From contig NZ_VOBR01000032.1 of the NCBI RefSeq assembly GCF_007845675.1, positions 1 through 64,000 on the forward strand: a stretch of 64,000 nucleotides of DNA, written 5' to 3'. The notes under the pieces were generated by a model, which saw nothing but the letters and a program-made list of their open reading frames with translations, did not search any database and was not told where the DNA came from. A program made the position numbers and the translations under genes. This stretch comes from Lentzea tibetensis. GTDB taxonomy: Bacteria; Actinomycetota; Actinomycetes; Mycobacteriales; Pseudonocardiaceae. Of this stretch, positions 25,208 through 35,257 are shown in pieces; the first letter of the stretch is position 1, and each line of letters opens with the position of its first letter.

Positions 25208-25572
25208 GGCGCAACTCCATACTTTGTTGCTCCAGGCGGTGGGTTCGCCTCTAGCTCCCCGCCGGACCGGCGACCATTCTCGCCCGACGGTTCATCGCTT
25301 CGCCCCTCGGCCCCAGCGGGCCGCGACGCCAATATTGGAGAACCTTCAACGGGGGCGCAAGCGGCTAGTGGGCGCCGAGATACCCTCAGAAGTCGGGACC
25401 TTCGGCACCTTGACAGCTACTCAGCGCCACCACCAGCACGTTTGATTCCAAACTCGACGGTAACTGGTTGTACCAACCGAGTGAACCTGTCTCAGCTGAT
25501 TCCGCCCCCGGTCACAGGCTTCAGCTCCGCTTCAGGAATCAACCGCCGGCGTCCCACCCAGTGACACGAAAA
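25208..25572. other. gene-free stretch between the membrane protein and pheT terminator
   Basis: About 365 bp with lower GC than its surroundings and no supported reading frame. It holds the palindrome GGTTG-TAC-CAACC (25466-25478) and presumably the promoter of the minus-strand membrane protein. No RNA gene was recognised. Confidence 0.5.
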
Positions 25573-25602
25573 GAGCCCGCGACTCAGCAGAATCGCGGGC
25601 TC
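25573..25602 (-). terminator. pheT intrinsic terminator
   Basis: GAGCCCGCGA (25573-25582) pairs with TCGCGGGCTC (25593-25602). On the minus strand the stem is followed by TTTTC, a proper U-run. It lies 15 bp past the pheT stop. Confidence 0.85.
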
Positions 25603-25617
25603 CTCTTCAGGAAACCA

Positions 25618-28095
25618 TCAGGAGCGGAGAGCCGCTCCGAACGCCTCGGCGGCGGCTGCGACAGCGGCGTCGCGCGCGACCGTCGCCTCCTCCACCGTCA
25701 ACGTGCGGTCCGGTGCGCGGAAGCGCAGGGAGTACGCCAGCGAGCGCTTGCCATCGCCGACCTGCTCGCCGGTGTAGACGTCGAACAGCCGGATGTCCTC
25801 CAGCAGCTCACCGGCACCGCCACCGAGCACCTCGGACACGGACGCGACCGGCACGGAGGCGTCCACGACGAGCGCCACGTCCAGCAGCACCGGCGGGTAC
25901 GCCGACACGGTCGGGGCGGGGCGGTGGTCGTCGAGCGGCAGCGCGTCCAGGTCCAGCTCGAACGCGACGGTGCGTTTGGGCAGGCCCAGCGCCTCGACGA
26001 CCTTCGGGTGCAGCTCACCGGCGTGGCCGACGGGCCAGTCGCCGACGCGCAGCTCGGCGCAGCGGCCGGGGTGCCACGGCAGGAGGTCCGACGCGACGAC
26101 GCGCAGCGTGACGCCGTACGCCTGGCCCACGAGGCGCGCGGCCTCGACGGCGTCCGCCCAGTCGGCCTGACGACCCTTGCCCCACCAACCGGCCAGCTCG
26201 CGGTGCCCGGTGAGCACACCGGCCACGTGCAGCGGCTGCACCGGCAGCGCGGCTTCCAGCGACGCGATCTCGGCCTTGGTCGGCGCCCTGTCGACGCCCA
26301 GCGCGGGCACCGGGATCTGCTGCGTGCGCGGCAGCGTCACCTGAGCGATGTTGTAGAGCGCCACGTCCTTCGCGCCGCGCGCCAGGTTGCGCAGCAGCGT
26401 CTCCAGCAGCGCGGGCAGCAGCGTGGTCGCGAGGACGTTCTTGTCCGCTTCCAGCGGGTTCAGCACGCCGACGGCGTTGCGGCGGACGTCGTCCGCGGAC
26501 AGCCCGAACGCGTCGAACACCGCCGGGTTGATGAACGGGAACGGCTTCACCTCGATGAACCCGTTCTCGGCCAGCGCGCGCCACACGGTGCGGCGGCGGC
26601 GCTGCTGCTCGCTCAAGCCGCGGCCGGGAGGCGCGGGCGGCAGGACGGACGGGATCGTGTCGTACCCCTCCAGCCGCAGCACCTCCTCCACCAGGTCTGC
26701 GGGCTGCACGAGGTCCGCGCGCCAGGTCGGCGGCACGGCCGTGACGATGGTCTGGCCGTCGTCGGACGTGGTGACCGCGACCTGGCAGCCGATCTGGCCG
26801 AGGCGCCGAGCCGTGACGCCACGGGCGTAGCGCACGCCCGCGACGCGGTCCGGCAGGTCGATCGGCATCGAGACCGGTAGCGGCAGCTCGGGCACGCCGA
26901 CGTCCGTGCGGCCGGGCTTGATGCTGCCGTCGCCGTAGTGGTTGAGCAGCTTCGCGGCCCGCTCCAGCGCGACCGGGGCCAGCGCCGGGTCGACCGTGCG
27001 CTCGAAGCGCTTGGCGGCCTCGGACGGCAGCTTGTGCCTGCGGACGGTCCGCGCGATGGACGCGGGGTCCCAGTTCGCGGCCTCCAGCAGGATGTCCGAG
27101 CTCTCGTCGCGGACCTCGGTCGACGCGCCGCCCATGACACCGGCGAGCGAGACCACGCCGCTGTCGTCGGAGATCACGATGTCGTCCGGGTCGAGCTCGC
27201 GGACCGTGTCGTCCAGCGTCGTGAGCTTCTCCCCCGCGGTCGCGCGGCGGACGACGAGCCCGCCCTGCAGCGCGGCGGCGTCGAACGCGTGCAGCGGCTG
27301 GCCCAGCTCGAGCATCACGTAGTTCGTGATGTCGACGGGCAGCGAGATCGAGCGGATGCCGGCGAGCATGAGCCTGCGGCGCATCCACCACGGCGTCGGC
27401 GCGGTCGGGTCGACACCCGTCACGCGGCGGGCCACGAAGCGGGAGCAGCCCGTGCGGTCCTCGATGTGGACGGGCCACACCTCGCCCTCGGCCTCGGGGA
27501 TCTCGGCGCCACCGGGGTCGCCGAACGGCGTCTCCAGCGCGCACGCGATCTCGCGGGCCAGCCCGCGCACCGAGAACGCGTAACCGCGGTCCGGCGTCGG
27601 GGCGACCTCGATGACCGTGTCGGTGAGGTCGAGCAGCTCGATGGCGTCGTCACCGGGCTGCGCGGTGCCGCTGGGCAGCACGAGGATGCCCGAGTGATCG
27701 TCGCCGATGCCGAGCTCGTCGGCGGCGCAGATCATGCCCTCGCTGGTGCGGCCGTACGTCTTGCGCGCGGTGATCGTGAAGTCGCCGGGCAGCACGGCGC
27801 CGGGCAGCGCGACCACCACGGTGTCGCCCTCGACGAAGTTCGTGGCACCGCAGATGACGTTGTTGACCTGGTCCGGGCCGACCTCGACCTTGACGTAGCG
27901 GATGGGCTTCTTGAACTCGGCGAGCTCTTCGATCTCCATCACTCGGCCCGCGACGATCGGGCCGGTCACCGGCCCGAGCGGCGTGACCTCCTCGACCTCG
28001 ATGCCGATCCGGGTGAAGGCGTCCGAGAGCTGCTCGGGCGTGGGTGTCTCGTCGAACTCGAGGTGCTCGACCAGCCAGGAAACCGGAATACGCAC
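25618..28095 (-). CDS. pheT: phenylalanyl-tRNA synthetase beta subunit
   Basis: Large subunit of the alpha2-beta2 PheRS. The 825-residue product has the N-terminal anchor MRIPVSWLVEHL, the tRNA-binding OB-fold (PIVAGRVMEIEELAEFKKPIRYVKVEVG...GATNFVEGDTVVVALPGAVLPG), and the B3/B4 editing region with RSISLPVDITNYVMLELGQPLHAFD. The B5 domain and a class II-like core follow. The C-terminal ferredoxin-fold anticodon-binding domain contains ISAYPPVLLDVALVVDASVP-type sequence and ends SLAYSLRFRAPDRTLTVEEA. GTG 28095 begins 3 bases after the pheS stop. Length is typical. Confidence 0.96.
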   Translation of the reverse strand: MRIPVSWLVEHLEFDETPTPEQLSDAFTRIGIEVEEVTPLGPVTGPIVAGRVMEIEELAEFKKPIRYVKVEVGPDQVNNVICGATNFVEGDTVVVALPGAVLPGDFTITARKTYGRTSEGMICAADELGIGDDHSGILVLPSGTAQPGDDAIELLDLTDTVIEVAPTPDRGYAFSVRGLAREIACALETPFGDPGGAEIPEAEGEVWPVHIEDRTGCSRFVARRVTGVDPTAPTPWWMRRRLMLAGIRSISLPVDITNYVMLELGQPLHAFDAAALQGGLVVRRATAGEKLTTLDDTVRELDPDDIVISDDSGVVSLAGVMGGASTEVRDESSDILLEAANWDPASIARTVRRHKLPSEAAKRFERTVDPALAPVALERAAKLLNHYGDGSIKPGRTDVGVPELPLPVSMPIDLPDRVAGVRYARGVTARRLGQIGCQVAVTTSDDGQTIVTAVPPTWRADLVQPADLVEEVLRLEGYDTIPSVLPPAPPGRGLSEQQRRRRTVWRALAENGFIEVKPFPFINPAVFDAFGLSADDVRRNAVGVLNPLEADKNVLATTLLPALLETLLRNLARGAKDVALYNIAQVTLPRTQQIPVPALGVDRAPTKAEIASLEAALPVQPLHVAGVLTGHRELAGWWGKGRQADWADAVEAARLVGQAYGVTLRVVASDLLPWHPGRCAELRVGDWPVGHAGELHPKVVEALGLPKRTVAFELDLDALPLDDHRPAPTVSAYPPVLLDVALVVDASVPVASVSEVLGGGAGELLEDIRLFDVYTGEQVGDGKRSLAYSLRFRAPDRTLTVEEATVARDAAVAAAAEAFGAALRS

Positions 28096-28098
28096 CGG

Positions 28099-29260
<1,162 letters not shown>

Positions 29261-29302
29261 GCATGATCGGCGGCCCGTCGGCTCCCTAGACTGGACGTCA
29301 CC

Positions 29303-31036
29303 ATGGGGCACACCTTCCGCGTCGATCTCCGCGGCATCATCGACCTGCTCAGTCACCACCTGTACAGCAGTCCGCGCGTCTACGTCCGCGAACTGCTGCA
29401 GAACGCCGTGGACGCGATCACCGCGCGCCGGGAGCTCGATCCCGGGGCTCCCGCGGACGTCGAGATCACGTTCGGCGAGACGCTGCGCATCACGGACACC
29501 GGGATCGGGCTGACCGAGACCGAGGTCCACGAGCTGCTGTCCGTGCTGGGACGCACGTCGAAGCGAGACGAGCTCGGTTTCGCGCGCGAAGGCTTCCTCG
29601 GCCAGTTCGGCGTGGGCATGCTGTCGTGCTTCCTGGTGGCGTCCCGGATCACGCTGGTGACGCGGTCCGCCCGCGGTGGCGCGCCGGTGCGCTGGAGTGC
29701 CGACGCGGAGGGGAACTACTCGGTTTCGGTTCTCTCCGAAGAGGTTCCGGTCGGCACGTCGATCGAGCTGACGCCCGCGCGCGGCGCCGAGCACTGGCTC
29801 GAGGCGGACATCGTGCGGCCGCTGGTGTCGGAGTACGGCGACCTGCTGCCCGCGCGGATCTCGGTGGCGGGCTCGGTGGTGACGACCGGGACGTTGCCGT
29901 GGGAGGACGACGAGCAGGACCTGATCGCGTACGGCGAGCGGGCGCTGGGGTTCAAGGCGTTCGAGGCGGTGCCGATCGAGGTGCCCGCAGTCGGGCTGAC
30001 CGGCGTGGCGTTCGTGCTGCCCGCCGGAGTGCATCCGGGGACGCGGCAGACGCACAAGGTGTACCTGAAGCGGATGCTCGTCGGTGACAACGTCGAGGGC
30101 CTGCTGCCGGACTGGGCGTACTTCGTGCGGTGCGTGGTCGACGTGACCGCGCTGCGGCCGACCGCTTCGCGCGAGTCGCTGTACCAGGACGAGACGCTGC
30201 TCGCGGTGCGCGAGGAGCTGGGCGACCAGGTCCGCGACTGGTTGATCCGGCTCGACGCGACCGAGCCGCGGCGCGCGGGCCAGCTGCTGGAGGCGCACCA
30301 CCTGGGCATCAAGTCGCTGGCGCGGGTGGACGACGACATGCTGCGGCTGGTCGAGCGGTGGCTGCCGTTCGAGACCACCGACGGGCCGATGCCGCTGAAG
30401 CAGTTCCAGCGCAAGCACGGCACCGTGCTCTACATCCCGGACGTCGACGAGTACCACCAGCTCGCGCCGGTCGCCGCCGCTCAGGGCCTCGGGCTGGTCA
30501 ACGCGGGCTACGCCTACGACGTCGAGCTGCTGGACCGGCTCGGGCCGTCCGCCGCGCGCCGGGCCGCGCCGTCCGAGCTGCTGGCCGCGCTCGGCGATCC
30601 GGAACCGGAGTTCCTGGCCGCGTTGCGGTCGCGGCTCGTCATGGGTGCCGGCGCGCTGGAGCGGCACGACTGCGACGCGGTGCCGCGCGACTTCGACCCG
30701 GTGTCGCTGCCCGCGCTGCTCATCAGCAACGCCGAGCAGCAGCGCCGCAAGGACACGTCCGAGGTGGGTGCCGAGGCCGACCCGCTGTGGGCGGAGTTGT
30801 TGTCCCAGTTGATGTCCGAGGAGTCGGGGCGCAGCGAGCAGCTGGTGCTGAACTGCCGCAACCCGCTCGTGCAGCGGCTCGCCCGGCTGACCGATCCGGC
30901 GCTGGTCGAGCTGACCCTGGAAAGCTTGTACGTGCACGCGGTGCTCCAGGCTCGTCGTCCGATGCGGCCGAAGGACACCGCCGCCTTGAACCGCTCGTTC
31001 CTGGAACTGCTGGACCGCGCCGTGGGGGGACGCTGA
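29303..31036 (+). CDS. HSP90-family (HtpG-like) ATPase
   Basis: Product of 577 residues with the GHKL ATPase of HSP90. The motifs are VYVRELLQNAVDAITARR (N-box with catalytic glutamate, about residues 27-44), LRITDTGIGLT (G1-type), FLGQFGVGMLSCFLV (G2-type) and GTSIELTP. The middle domain has THKVYLKRMLVGDNVEGLLPDWAYFVRCVVDVTALRPTASRESLYQD, matching the HSP90 GVVDSxDLPLNVSRE region with the catalytic arginine. It is shorter and more divergent than E. coli HtpG (624 residues), mainly in the C-terminal part. It is followed after 2 bp by a large TPR gene, so it probably works with that protein as a client or adaptor partner. Confidence 0.85.
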   Translation: MGHTFRVDLRGIIDLLSHHLYSSPRVYVRELLQNAVDAITARRELDPGAPADVEITFGETLRITDTGIGLTETEVHELLSVLGRTSKRDELGFAREGFLGQFGVGMLSCFLVASRITLVTRSARGGAPVRWSADAEGNYSVSVLSEEVPVGTSIELTPARGAEHWLEADIVRPLVSEYGDLLPARISVAGSVVTTGTLPWEDDEQDLIAYGERALGFKAFEAVPIEVPAVGLTGVAFVLPAGVHPGTRQTHKVYLKRMLVGDNVEGLLPDWAYFVRCVVDVTALRPTASRESLYQDETLLAVREELGDQVRDWLIRLDATEPRRAGQLLEAHHLGIKSLARVDDDMLRLVERWLPFETTDGPMPLKQFQRKHGTVLYIPDVDEYHQLAPVAAAQGLGLVNAGYAYDVELLDRLGPSAARRAAPSELLAALGDPEPEFLAALRSRLVMGAGALERHDCDAVPRDFDPVSLPALLISNAEQQRRKDTSEVGAEADPLWAELLSQLMSEESGRSEQLVLNCRNPLVQRLARLTDPALVELTLESLYVHAVLQARRPMRPKDTAALNRSFLELLDRAVGGR

Positions 31037-31038
31037 TC

Positions 31039-33744
31039 GTGAGCGACGAGAAGAAGGACGCCGAGAGACTCTTCGCCGAGGCGTACGAGATGCCGTCGGG
31101 CATGGCGCGCCACGAGGCGCTGGAACGCGCCGCGCGCGCGGCCGACGCGACGGACCACCTGCCGCTCGGGGTGTCGTGCCGGATCCAGCTGATCCGGTCC
31201 TGCTACGACCTCGACCGCTACGACCTGATGCTGGCGCCGTTCGCCTGGTGCATGGCCGCCGAGCAGCGCGACCCCACGTCGTTCGACGACTACGACCGCC
31301 ACACGTTCGACTGGGCCCACAAGTGGGTCCCCGGCGGCCTGCGCCGCGACCCCAGGTTCAGCCTCGCGCAGATCGAGTCCGTGATCATCCAGCTGGCCAC
31401 GCGCTACCAGCAGCACGGCTACTCGATGCAGCCCATCCACGGCGCACGGGCCGACCAGGCCTTCCACGTGGGTGACGCCGAGGCGTTCGCCGAGCACTTC
31501 GGCCGTTACCTGGCAACGGAGTCCGGCCCGATGAGCGACTGCGCGGCGTGCGTCGTCGAGGAGCAGGTGACGCACCTGGTGAACCAGGGCCGCCACGCGG
31601 AGGCCGTCGCGCACGCGCAGCCGGTACTGGGTTCCGACCAGGGCTGCGCCACGCAGCCGCAGGGCATCCTGACCGCCGTGCTGCCCGCGCTGCTGGAGAC
31701 GGGCGACCTCGCGGGCGCCGCTTCCGCGCACCTGACGGCGTACCGGCTGATCAAGGACGACACGACCACCGGCTACCTGAACGAGCACCTCGAGTTCTGC
31801 GCCGTCACCGGGAACATCGCGCGCGGCATCGAGATCCTGCAGCGCAACCTGCACCGCGTGCACGGCTCGGTGAGCCCGTCGGCCGAGATGCAGTTCGCCA
31901 TCTCCGCGTCCGTGCTGCTGTCCCGCATCGCCCCGGACTTCGCGTTCGACGTGCCGCTGACCGGCGCCGTCCCCACAGCCGACCTGCTGGACCAGCTGCG
32001 CGCCCGCGCGCTGGCGCTGGCCTCGGCCTTCGACGCCCGCAACGCCAGCACCGCGTGCACGTCCCGCACCCTGGAATCGTTGGCGCGCAAGGACTCCGTG
32101 CACGTGGAGCTCGCCGTCCCGGTAGCCGCGCCGGTGTTCGCACCGGAGCCGGTCGAGTCCGGCGACCCGGTGGAGATCGCCCAGGGCATGGTCGAGGCCT
32201 ACGACGCGGGCGACTTCGTCACCGGCCGCCGCCTCCTGGAGTCGCTGCCGTCGGACATGGACGCCCTGCTGCCGCAGGAACTGGCCGCGCAGACGTCGAT
32301 CCGCCGCATGATCTCCGGCAACGCCGAGTTCGACTACCCGCTGTTCGAGGCCGAGCTGGACCGCCTGTCCCCCGACCTGGCCTGCCGTTACCGCGCCAGG
32401 GTTTCCGTGTGGCTGCCGGACGGCCTGGCCATCGCCCGCACCTGCCTGGAGTCGGCGACCTCGGACACCACCAAGACCTTGGCCGCCTTGGCACTGGTCG
32501 AACTGCTCGACGCCCACCACGACCACGCGGCAGCGTCGTCGATGCTGGACCTGGCTTTCTCACTGGACGTGCCGTCCCTGCGCATGCGCGTACTGGTCGA
32601 CCGCGCCGAGCACTTGGCCCGCCAACAGGACCTGGACGCCGCCACCACTCTGGTTTCGCAGGTGCTGAGCACGTCGGCCGCACCCCCGAGCGTGTGGTTC
32701 GACGCCCAACGCATCCTGCTGCGCCTGCAGACCGTCACCGGCCAGGTGAAGTCAGCGATGACCACCGGCCAGTCCTTCGCGTCGTCGTTCACCGGCGCGG
32801 CGGGCGCCGAGGCCCTGTTCCTGTGGTCGCTGGCGATCGAGGAACTGGAACAGGAGGCCGAACACCTGGGCCCTCTGCGCACCACCGTGGCCGCGTCACG
32901 CGTCCACCTGACTCCCGTGCACACCGTGAAGTCGTGCCACATCCTGGGCGCGGGCTACCTGCGCTCGGAACGCTTCGTCGAGGCAGCCGAGATCCTCGAG
33001 GAAGCCCTGCGCCTGGTACCCGCCGACCAGGAGGATCTGGCCCTGCAGGTGACCTTCCGCCTGGGCCAGGTCTGCCGCCGCCTGGGAGAGTTCCCCTCAG
33101 CCGAACGCCACCTGCGCACCTCACTTTCCTTGCTGTCCCCGGACGACCACCCGCGCCGCGCCTTCACCCAGGACGCACTGGCCAACGTCCTGCACCGAGC
33201 AGGCGACGGCGCAACCGCCGCCTCGGTGTACGCCGCAGCCGCCCGCGACTGGGAAACAGCATCCGAGGTGGCCGAGGCAGTCAGCTCGTGGATCGAGGCA
33301 GCGGGCGTCCTACCCGCCGAGGAGGAAGCGGCCACACACGCCGCTCTAGCCGAGGCCTCGCGCCTACTACCCGGCGTCACGGACACGTCGGCACAACAGC
33401 GGCACACCGCCGAGATCGCGGCGATCCGGGCGTTCATGCACGGCCGTGCGGGCGACTTCGCCTCGGCGATGAAGGAGAACCGCACCGCCGAGTCACTCGC
33501 AGCCGCGCTGGCAGACCGGCCGTGGCAAGTGTTCCTCGTGACTCGTGGGGCGCGCCTGCTGCTGGACGCCTCAGACCCCGAGGGCGCCGAAGCCGAGGCC
33601 AGACGCGCCGCGTCTCTGCTGCCCGACGACTCGACGCAGACCGGGGACGTGCTGTCCATCCTGTCGGAGGCGTTGAAGCAACAGCACAAGGCGGCGGGGA
33701 CAGACCCGCTGGTGCGCTCGCTGACCGCAGCCCTGTCCCACTGA
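31039..33744 (+). CDS. large TPR-type protein paired with the HSP90-type ATPase
   Basis: Product of about 901 residues from GTG 31039. The start is only 2 bases after the HSP90-type stop, with GGGGGGA upstream. Most of the chain is all-helical with repeated 34-residue patterns. The clearest TPRs are at the C-terminal third (HILGAGYLRSERFVEAAEILEEALRLVPADQEDLALQVTFRLGQVCRRLGEFPSAERHLRTSLSLL and the following RAFTQDALANVLHRAGDGATAASVYAAAARDWE). The N-terminal 300 residues (DRHTFDWAHKWVPGG, RYQQHGYSMQPIHGARADQAFHVGD) look like a separate conserved module. No enzyme motif was seen. Function unknown; the tight coupling suggests a co-chaperone-like role. Confidence 0.8.
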   Translation: MSDEKKDAERLFAEAYEMPSGMARHEALERAARAADATDHLPLGVSCRIQLIRSCYDLDRYDLMLAPFAWCMAAEQRDPTSFDDYDRHTFDWAHKWVPGGLRRDPRFSLAQIESVIIQLATRYQQHGYSMQPIHGARADQAFHVGDAEAFAEHFGRYLATESGPMSDCAACVVEEQVTHLVNQGRHAEAVAHAQPVLGSDQGCATQPQGILTAVLPALLETGDLAGAASAHLTAYRLIKDDTTTGYLNEHLEFCAVTGNIARGIEILQRNLHRVHGSVSPSAEMQFAISASVLLSRIAPDFAFDVPLTGAVPTADLLDQLRARALALASAFDARNASTACTSRTLESLARKDSVHVELAVPVAAPVFAPEPVESGDPVEIAQGMVEAYDAGDFVTGRRLLESLPSDMDALLPQELAAQTSIRRMISGNAEFDYPLFEAELDRLSPDLACRYRARVSVWLPDGLAIARTCLESATSDTTKTLAALALVELLDAHHDHAAASSMLDLAFSLDVPSLRMRVLVDRAEHLARQQDLDAATTLVSQVLSTSAAPPSVWFDAQRILLRLQTVTGQVKSAMTTGQSFASSFTGAAGAEALFLWSLAIEELEQEAEHLGPLRTTVAASRVHLTPVHTVKSCHILGAGYLRSERFVEAAEILEEALRLVPADQEDLALQVTFRLGQVCRRLGEFPSAERHLRTSLSLLSPDDHPRRAFTQDALANVLHRAGDGATAASVYAAAARDWETASEVAEAVSSWIEAAGVLPAEEEAATHAALAEASRLLPGVTDTSAQQRHTAEIAAIRAFMHGRAGDFASAMKENRTAESLAAALADRPWQVFLVTRGARLLLDASDPEGAEAEARRAASLLPDDSTQTGDVLSILSEALKQQHKAAGTDPLVRSLTAALSH

Positions 33745-33988
33745 CGCGCCGCTGAGGGGCCGCCTGCCATCGCTGACGCAGGCGTCCCCGCACGCGAGAC
33801 CCCCGGAATCGATGCTCCCAGCCAGCACCGACATTCCCGGCCCCGCAGCATGGCCAACCCCCAAACCCCGCAGAATCCAAGGCCCGCCACACACCTACCG
33901 GCACGAGGCGCGGCGGACACGACCGAACACGCAGGCACCAAGGGAGCACCGCCCAGCCCGCCAGCGACAGGCACCGCCATCAACCACA

Positions 33989-34056
33989 GCAGGTCAGAGC
34001 TCGTGAGTGATTAGGAGTGCCATAGGCCTCCTAATCACTCACGAGCCCTGACCTGC
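33989..34056. terminator. 29-bp inverted repeat, bidirectional terminator
   Basis: Arms 33989-34017 and 34028-34056 pair over 29 bp with one mismatch (left arm begins GCAGGTCAGAGCTCGTGAG), around a 10-base loop TGCCATAGGC. It lies 245 bp after the TPR stop in the convergent region and should terminate transcription from the left. Confidence 0.8.
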
Positions 34057-34090
34057 CAACCTGACCGCACGGCCCAAGCGAGCACGGCCC

Positions 34091-34170
34091 AAACCGGCAG
34101 ATACCAAGAGAGCCCGACGAAACCGGCAGATGCCAAGGGAGCCCAGCGAAAACCGGCAGATGCCAAAAGA
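34091..34170. repeat. tandem 29-30 bp repeat, three units
   Basis: Units start at 34091, 34120 and 34150, each with the core AAACCGGCAGATxCCAAx and, in the first two, GAGCCC near the end. The third unit runs straight into the 49-bp repeat. The part AAACCGGCAxxxxCCAAAAG also precedes the 49-bp copy at 52607, so the tandem unit seems to have grown from the flank of the dispersed repeat. Confidence 0.75.
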
Positions 34171-34219
34171 AAGGAGCGCCCGCCGCACTCCCAACCCACG
34201 CACTGCCAACCGGGCGCGG
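34171..34219 (-). repeat. 49-bp terminator-like dispersed repeat, copy 2
   Basis: Same length and orientation as 19634-19682, starting AAGGAGCGCCCGCCGCACT and ending AACCGGGCGCGG. The GCGCCCG/CGGGCGC ends pair, and on the minus strand the stem is followed by TCCTTTCTTTT. It lies 200 bp beyond the stop of the minus-strand methyltransferase gene. Confidence 0.8.
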
Positions 34220-34269
34220 CCCCCGAGCACAAACCGGCAAGCCGAACGATCCCAAGCATCCGGACGGCC

Positions 34270-34403
34270 GGGGCGGGGAGGGTCTCGCTGATCAGGCGCA
34301 GCCTTGCCACATCGAAAAGCCCCTGTCAAGGCAGCTTTTCCGCCTTGACAGGGGCTTTTCGATGTGGCGACCGTGAGGTGATCAGCGAGACCCTCCCCGC
34401 CCC
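34270..34403. repeat. nested double inverted repeat (element B)
   Basis: Outer arms of 25 bp are perfect (34270-34294 and 34379-34403, beginning GGGGCGGGGAGGGTCTCGCT). Inner arms of 25 bp are also perfect (34307-34331 and 34343-34367, beginning CCACATCGAAAAGCCCCTGT) around the 11-base loop CAGCTTTTCCG. The architecture is the same as element A at 19410-19542. On the minus strand it is the first structure met after the methyltransferase stop at 34419. Confidence 0.88.
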
Positions 34404-34418
34404 CCGCACACCAAACAC

Positions 34419-35120
34419 CTAACGAACAGACCGCTGACTACGAGCAGACGCGTAGAGACAAACCGCAGCAGCGGTAGCCAGATTGAGACTCTCGGCCCCA
34501 CCGTAGATGGGCACCCGCATAGAAGTGTCCAAACTAGACACAACAGCGTCAGGCAACCCGTGCGCCTCACTGCCGAACACCCAAGCAGTGGGCTGCTCAA
34601 GATCCCCGTTCAACGAGGCGGCATCAAGGTCGTGCTCGGCGTACCCATCAGCAGCGACCAGCCGAAGCCCAGCAGCACGACAGGCGGCGAACACCTCGTC
34701 GGCGTCACGCGAACGCGCAATGGGCAGGTGGAACAACGACCCGGTGGAAGCACGCACACACTTGCCGTTGTGCGGATCAACGGTGTCACCAGCAAAAATC
34801 ACCGCGTCAGCACCAGCGGCGTCGGCAACACGAACCACGGTGCCGGCATTACCCGGATCAGTCACGCCGAGAAGCACGGCGACGAGCCGAGGAGCGCCGC
34901 CCAGCGCGACAGCCAGCGGCTGCGGCACGGTGTCGCACACGGCGACGAGCCCTTGGGGCGTCACGGTTTCCGAGAGGCCTGCGGCGGCTTTCTCGGACAC
35001 CTCGCTGATCCGGACACCGGCGTCGATCGCGGCGTTGATCAGGTCGGCGTTGCGCTCGGCCGCGGCGGAGGTGACGAACAGCTCGTGCACGTGACCCGGC
35101 CACGCCAGCGCCTCGCGCAC
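34419..35120 (-). CDS. TrmH/SpoU-family RNA 2'-O-methyltransferase
   Basis: SPOUT methyltransferase of at least 233 residues. Knot motifs are RLVAVLLGVTDPGNAGTVVRVADAAGADAVIF (motif 1, DPxNxG), TAWVFGSEAHGLPD (motif 2, GxExxG) and VPIYGGAESLNLATAAAVCLYA (motif 3). It is the gene commonly found after rplT in actinobacteria. The first ATG/GTG/TTG in frame is GTG 35120, but the frame stays open upstream. There it encodes family-like residues (FTERTPRVVAARHLTRRQGRDRADRFLAEGAQA in two stretches from about 35219), so the real protein is probably longer. A CTG at 35180 is one candidate start. Confidence 0.85.
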   Translation of the reverse strand: MREALAWPGHVHELFVTSAAAERNADLINAAIDAGVRISEVSEKAAAGLSETVTPQGLVAVCDTVPQPLAVALGGAPRLVAVLLGVTDPGNAGTVVRVADAAGADAVIFAGDTVDPHNGKCVRASTGSLFHLPIARSRDADEVFAACRAAGLRLVAADGYAEHDLDAASLNGDLEQPTAWVFGSEAHGLPDAVVSSLDTSMRVPIYGGAESLNLATAAAVCLYASARSQRSVR

Positions 35121-35193
35121 GGCCTGTGCGCCTTCGGCGAGGAAGCGGTCCGCGCGATCCCTGCCCTGACGCCGCGTCAGGTGGCGAGCAGCA

Positions 35194-35238
35194 ACGACCC
35201 GAGGGGTCCGTTCGGTGAACGGAGCCGCCTCGGGTCGT
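35194..35238 (-). terminator. rplT operon terminator
   Basis: ACGACCCGAG (35194-35203) pairs with CTCGGGTCGT (35229-35238), and inside it CCGTTC/GAACGG forms a second stem. It lies 20 bp past the rplT stop and overlaps the frame that would encode the N-terminus of the downstream methyltransferase. Confidence 0.7.
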
Positions 35239-35257
35239 CGGGCGCGGGAGTTCCCGC

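Noticed and set aside
30514-32526. Minus-strand frame of about 670 codons opposite the HSP90/TPR genes
   Set aside because: It spans parts of two coupled genes on the other strand and has shadow-frame composition and no ribosome-binding site.
34091-34170. Possible short CRISPR array (29-30 bp tandem units)
   Set aside because: The units abut directly with no variable spacers and there are only three. It is a plain tandem repeat.
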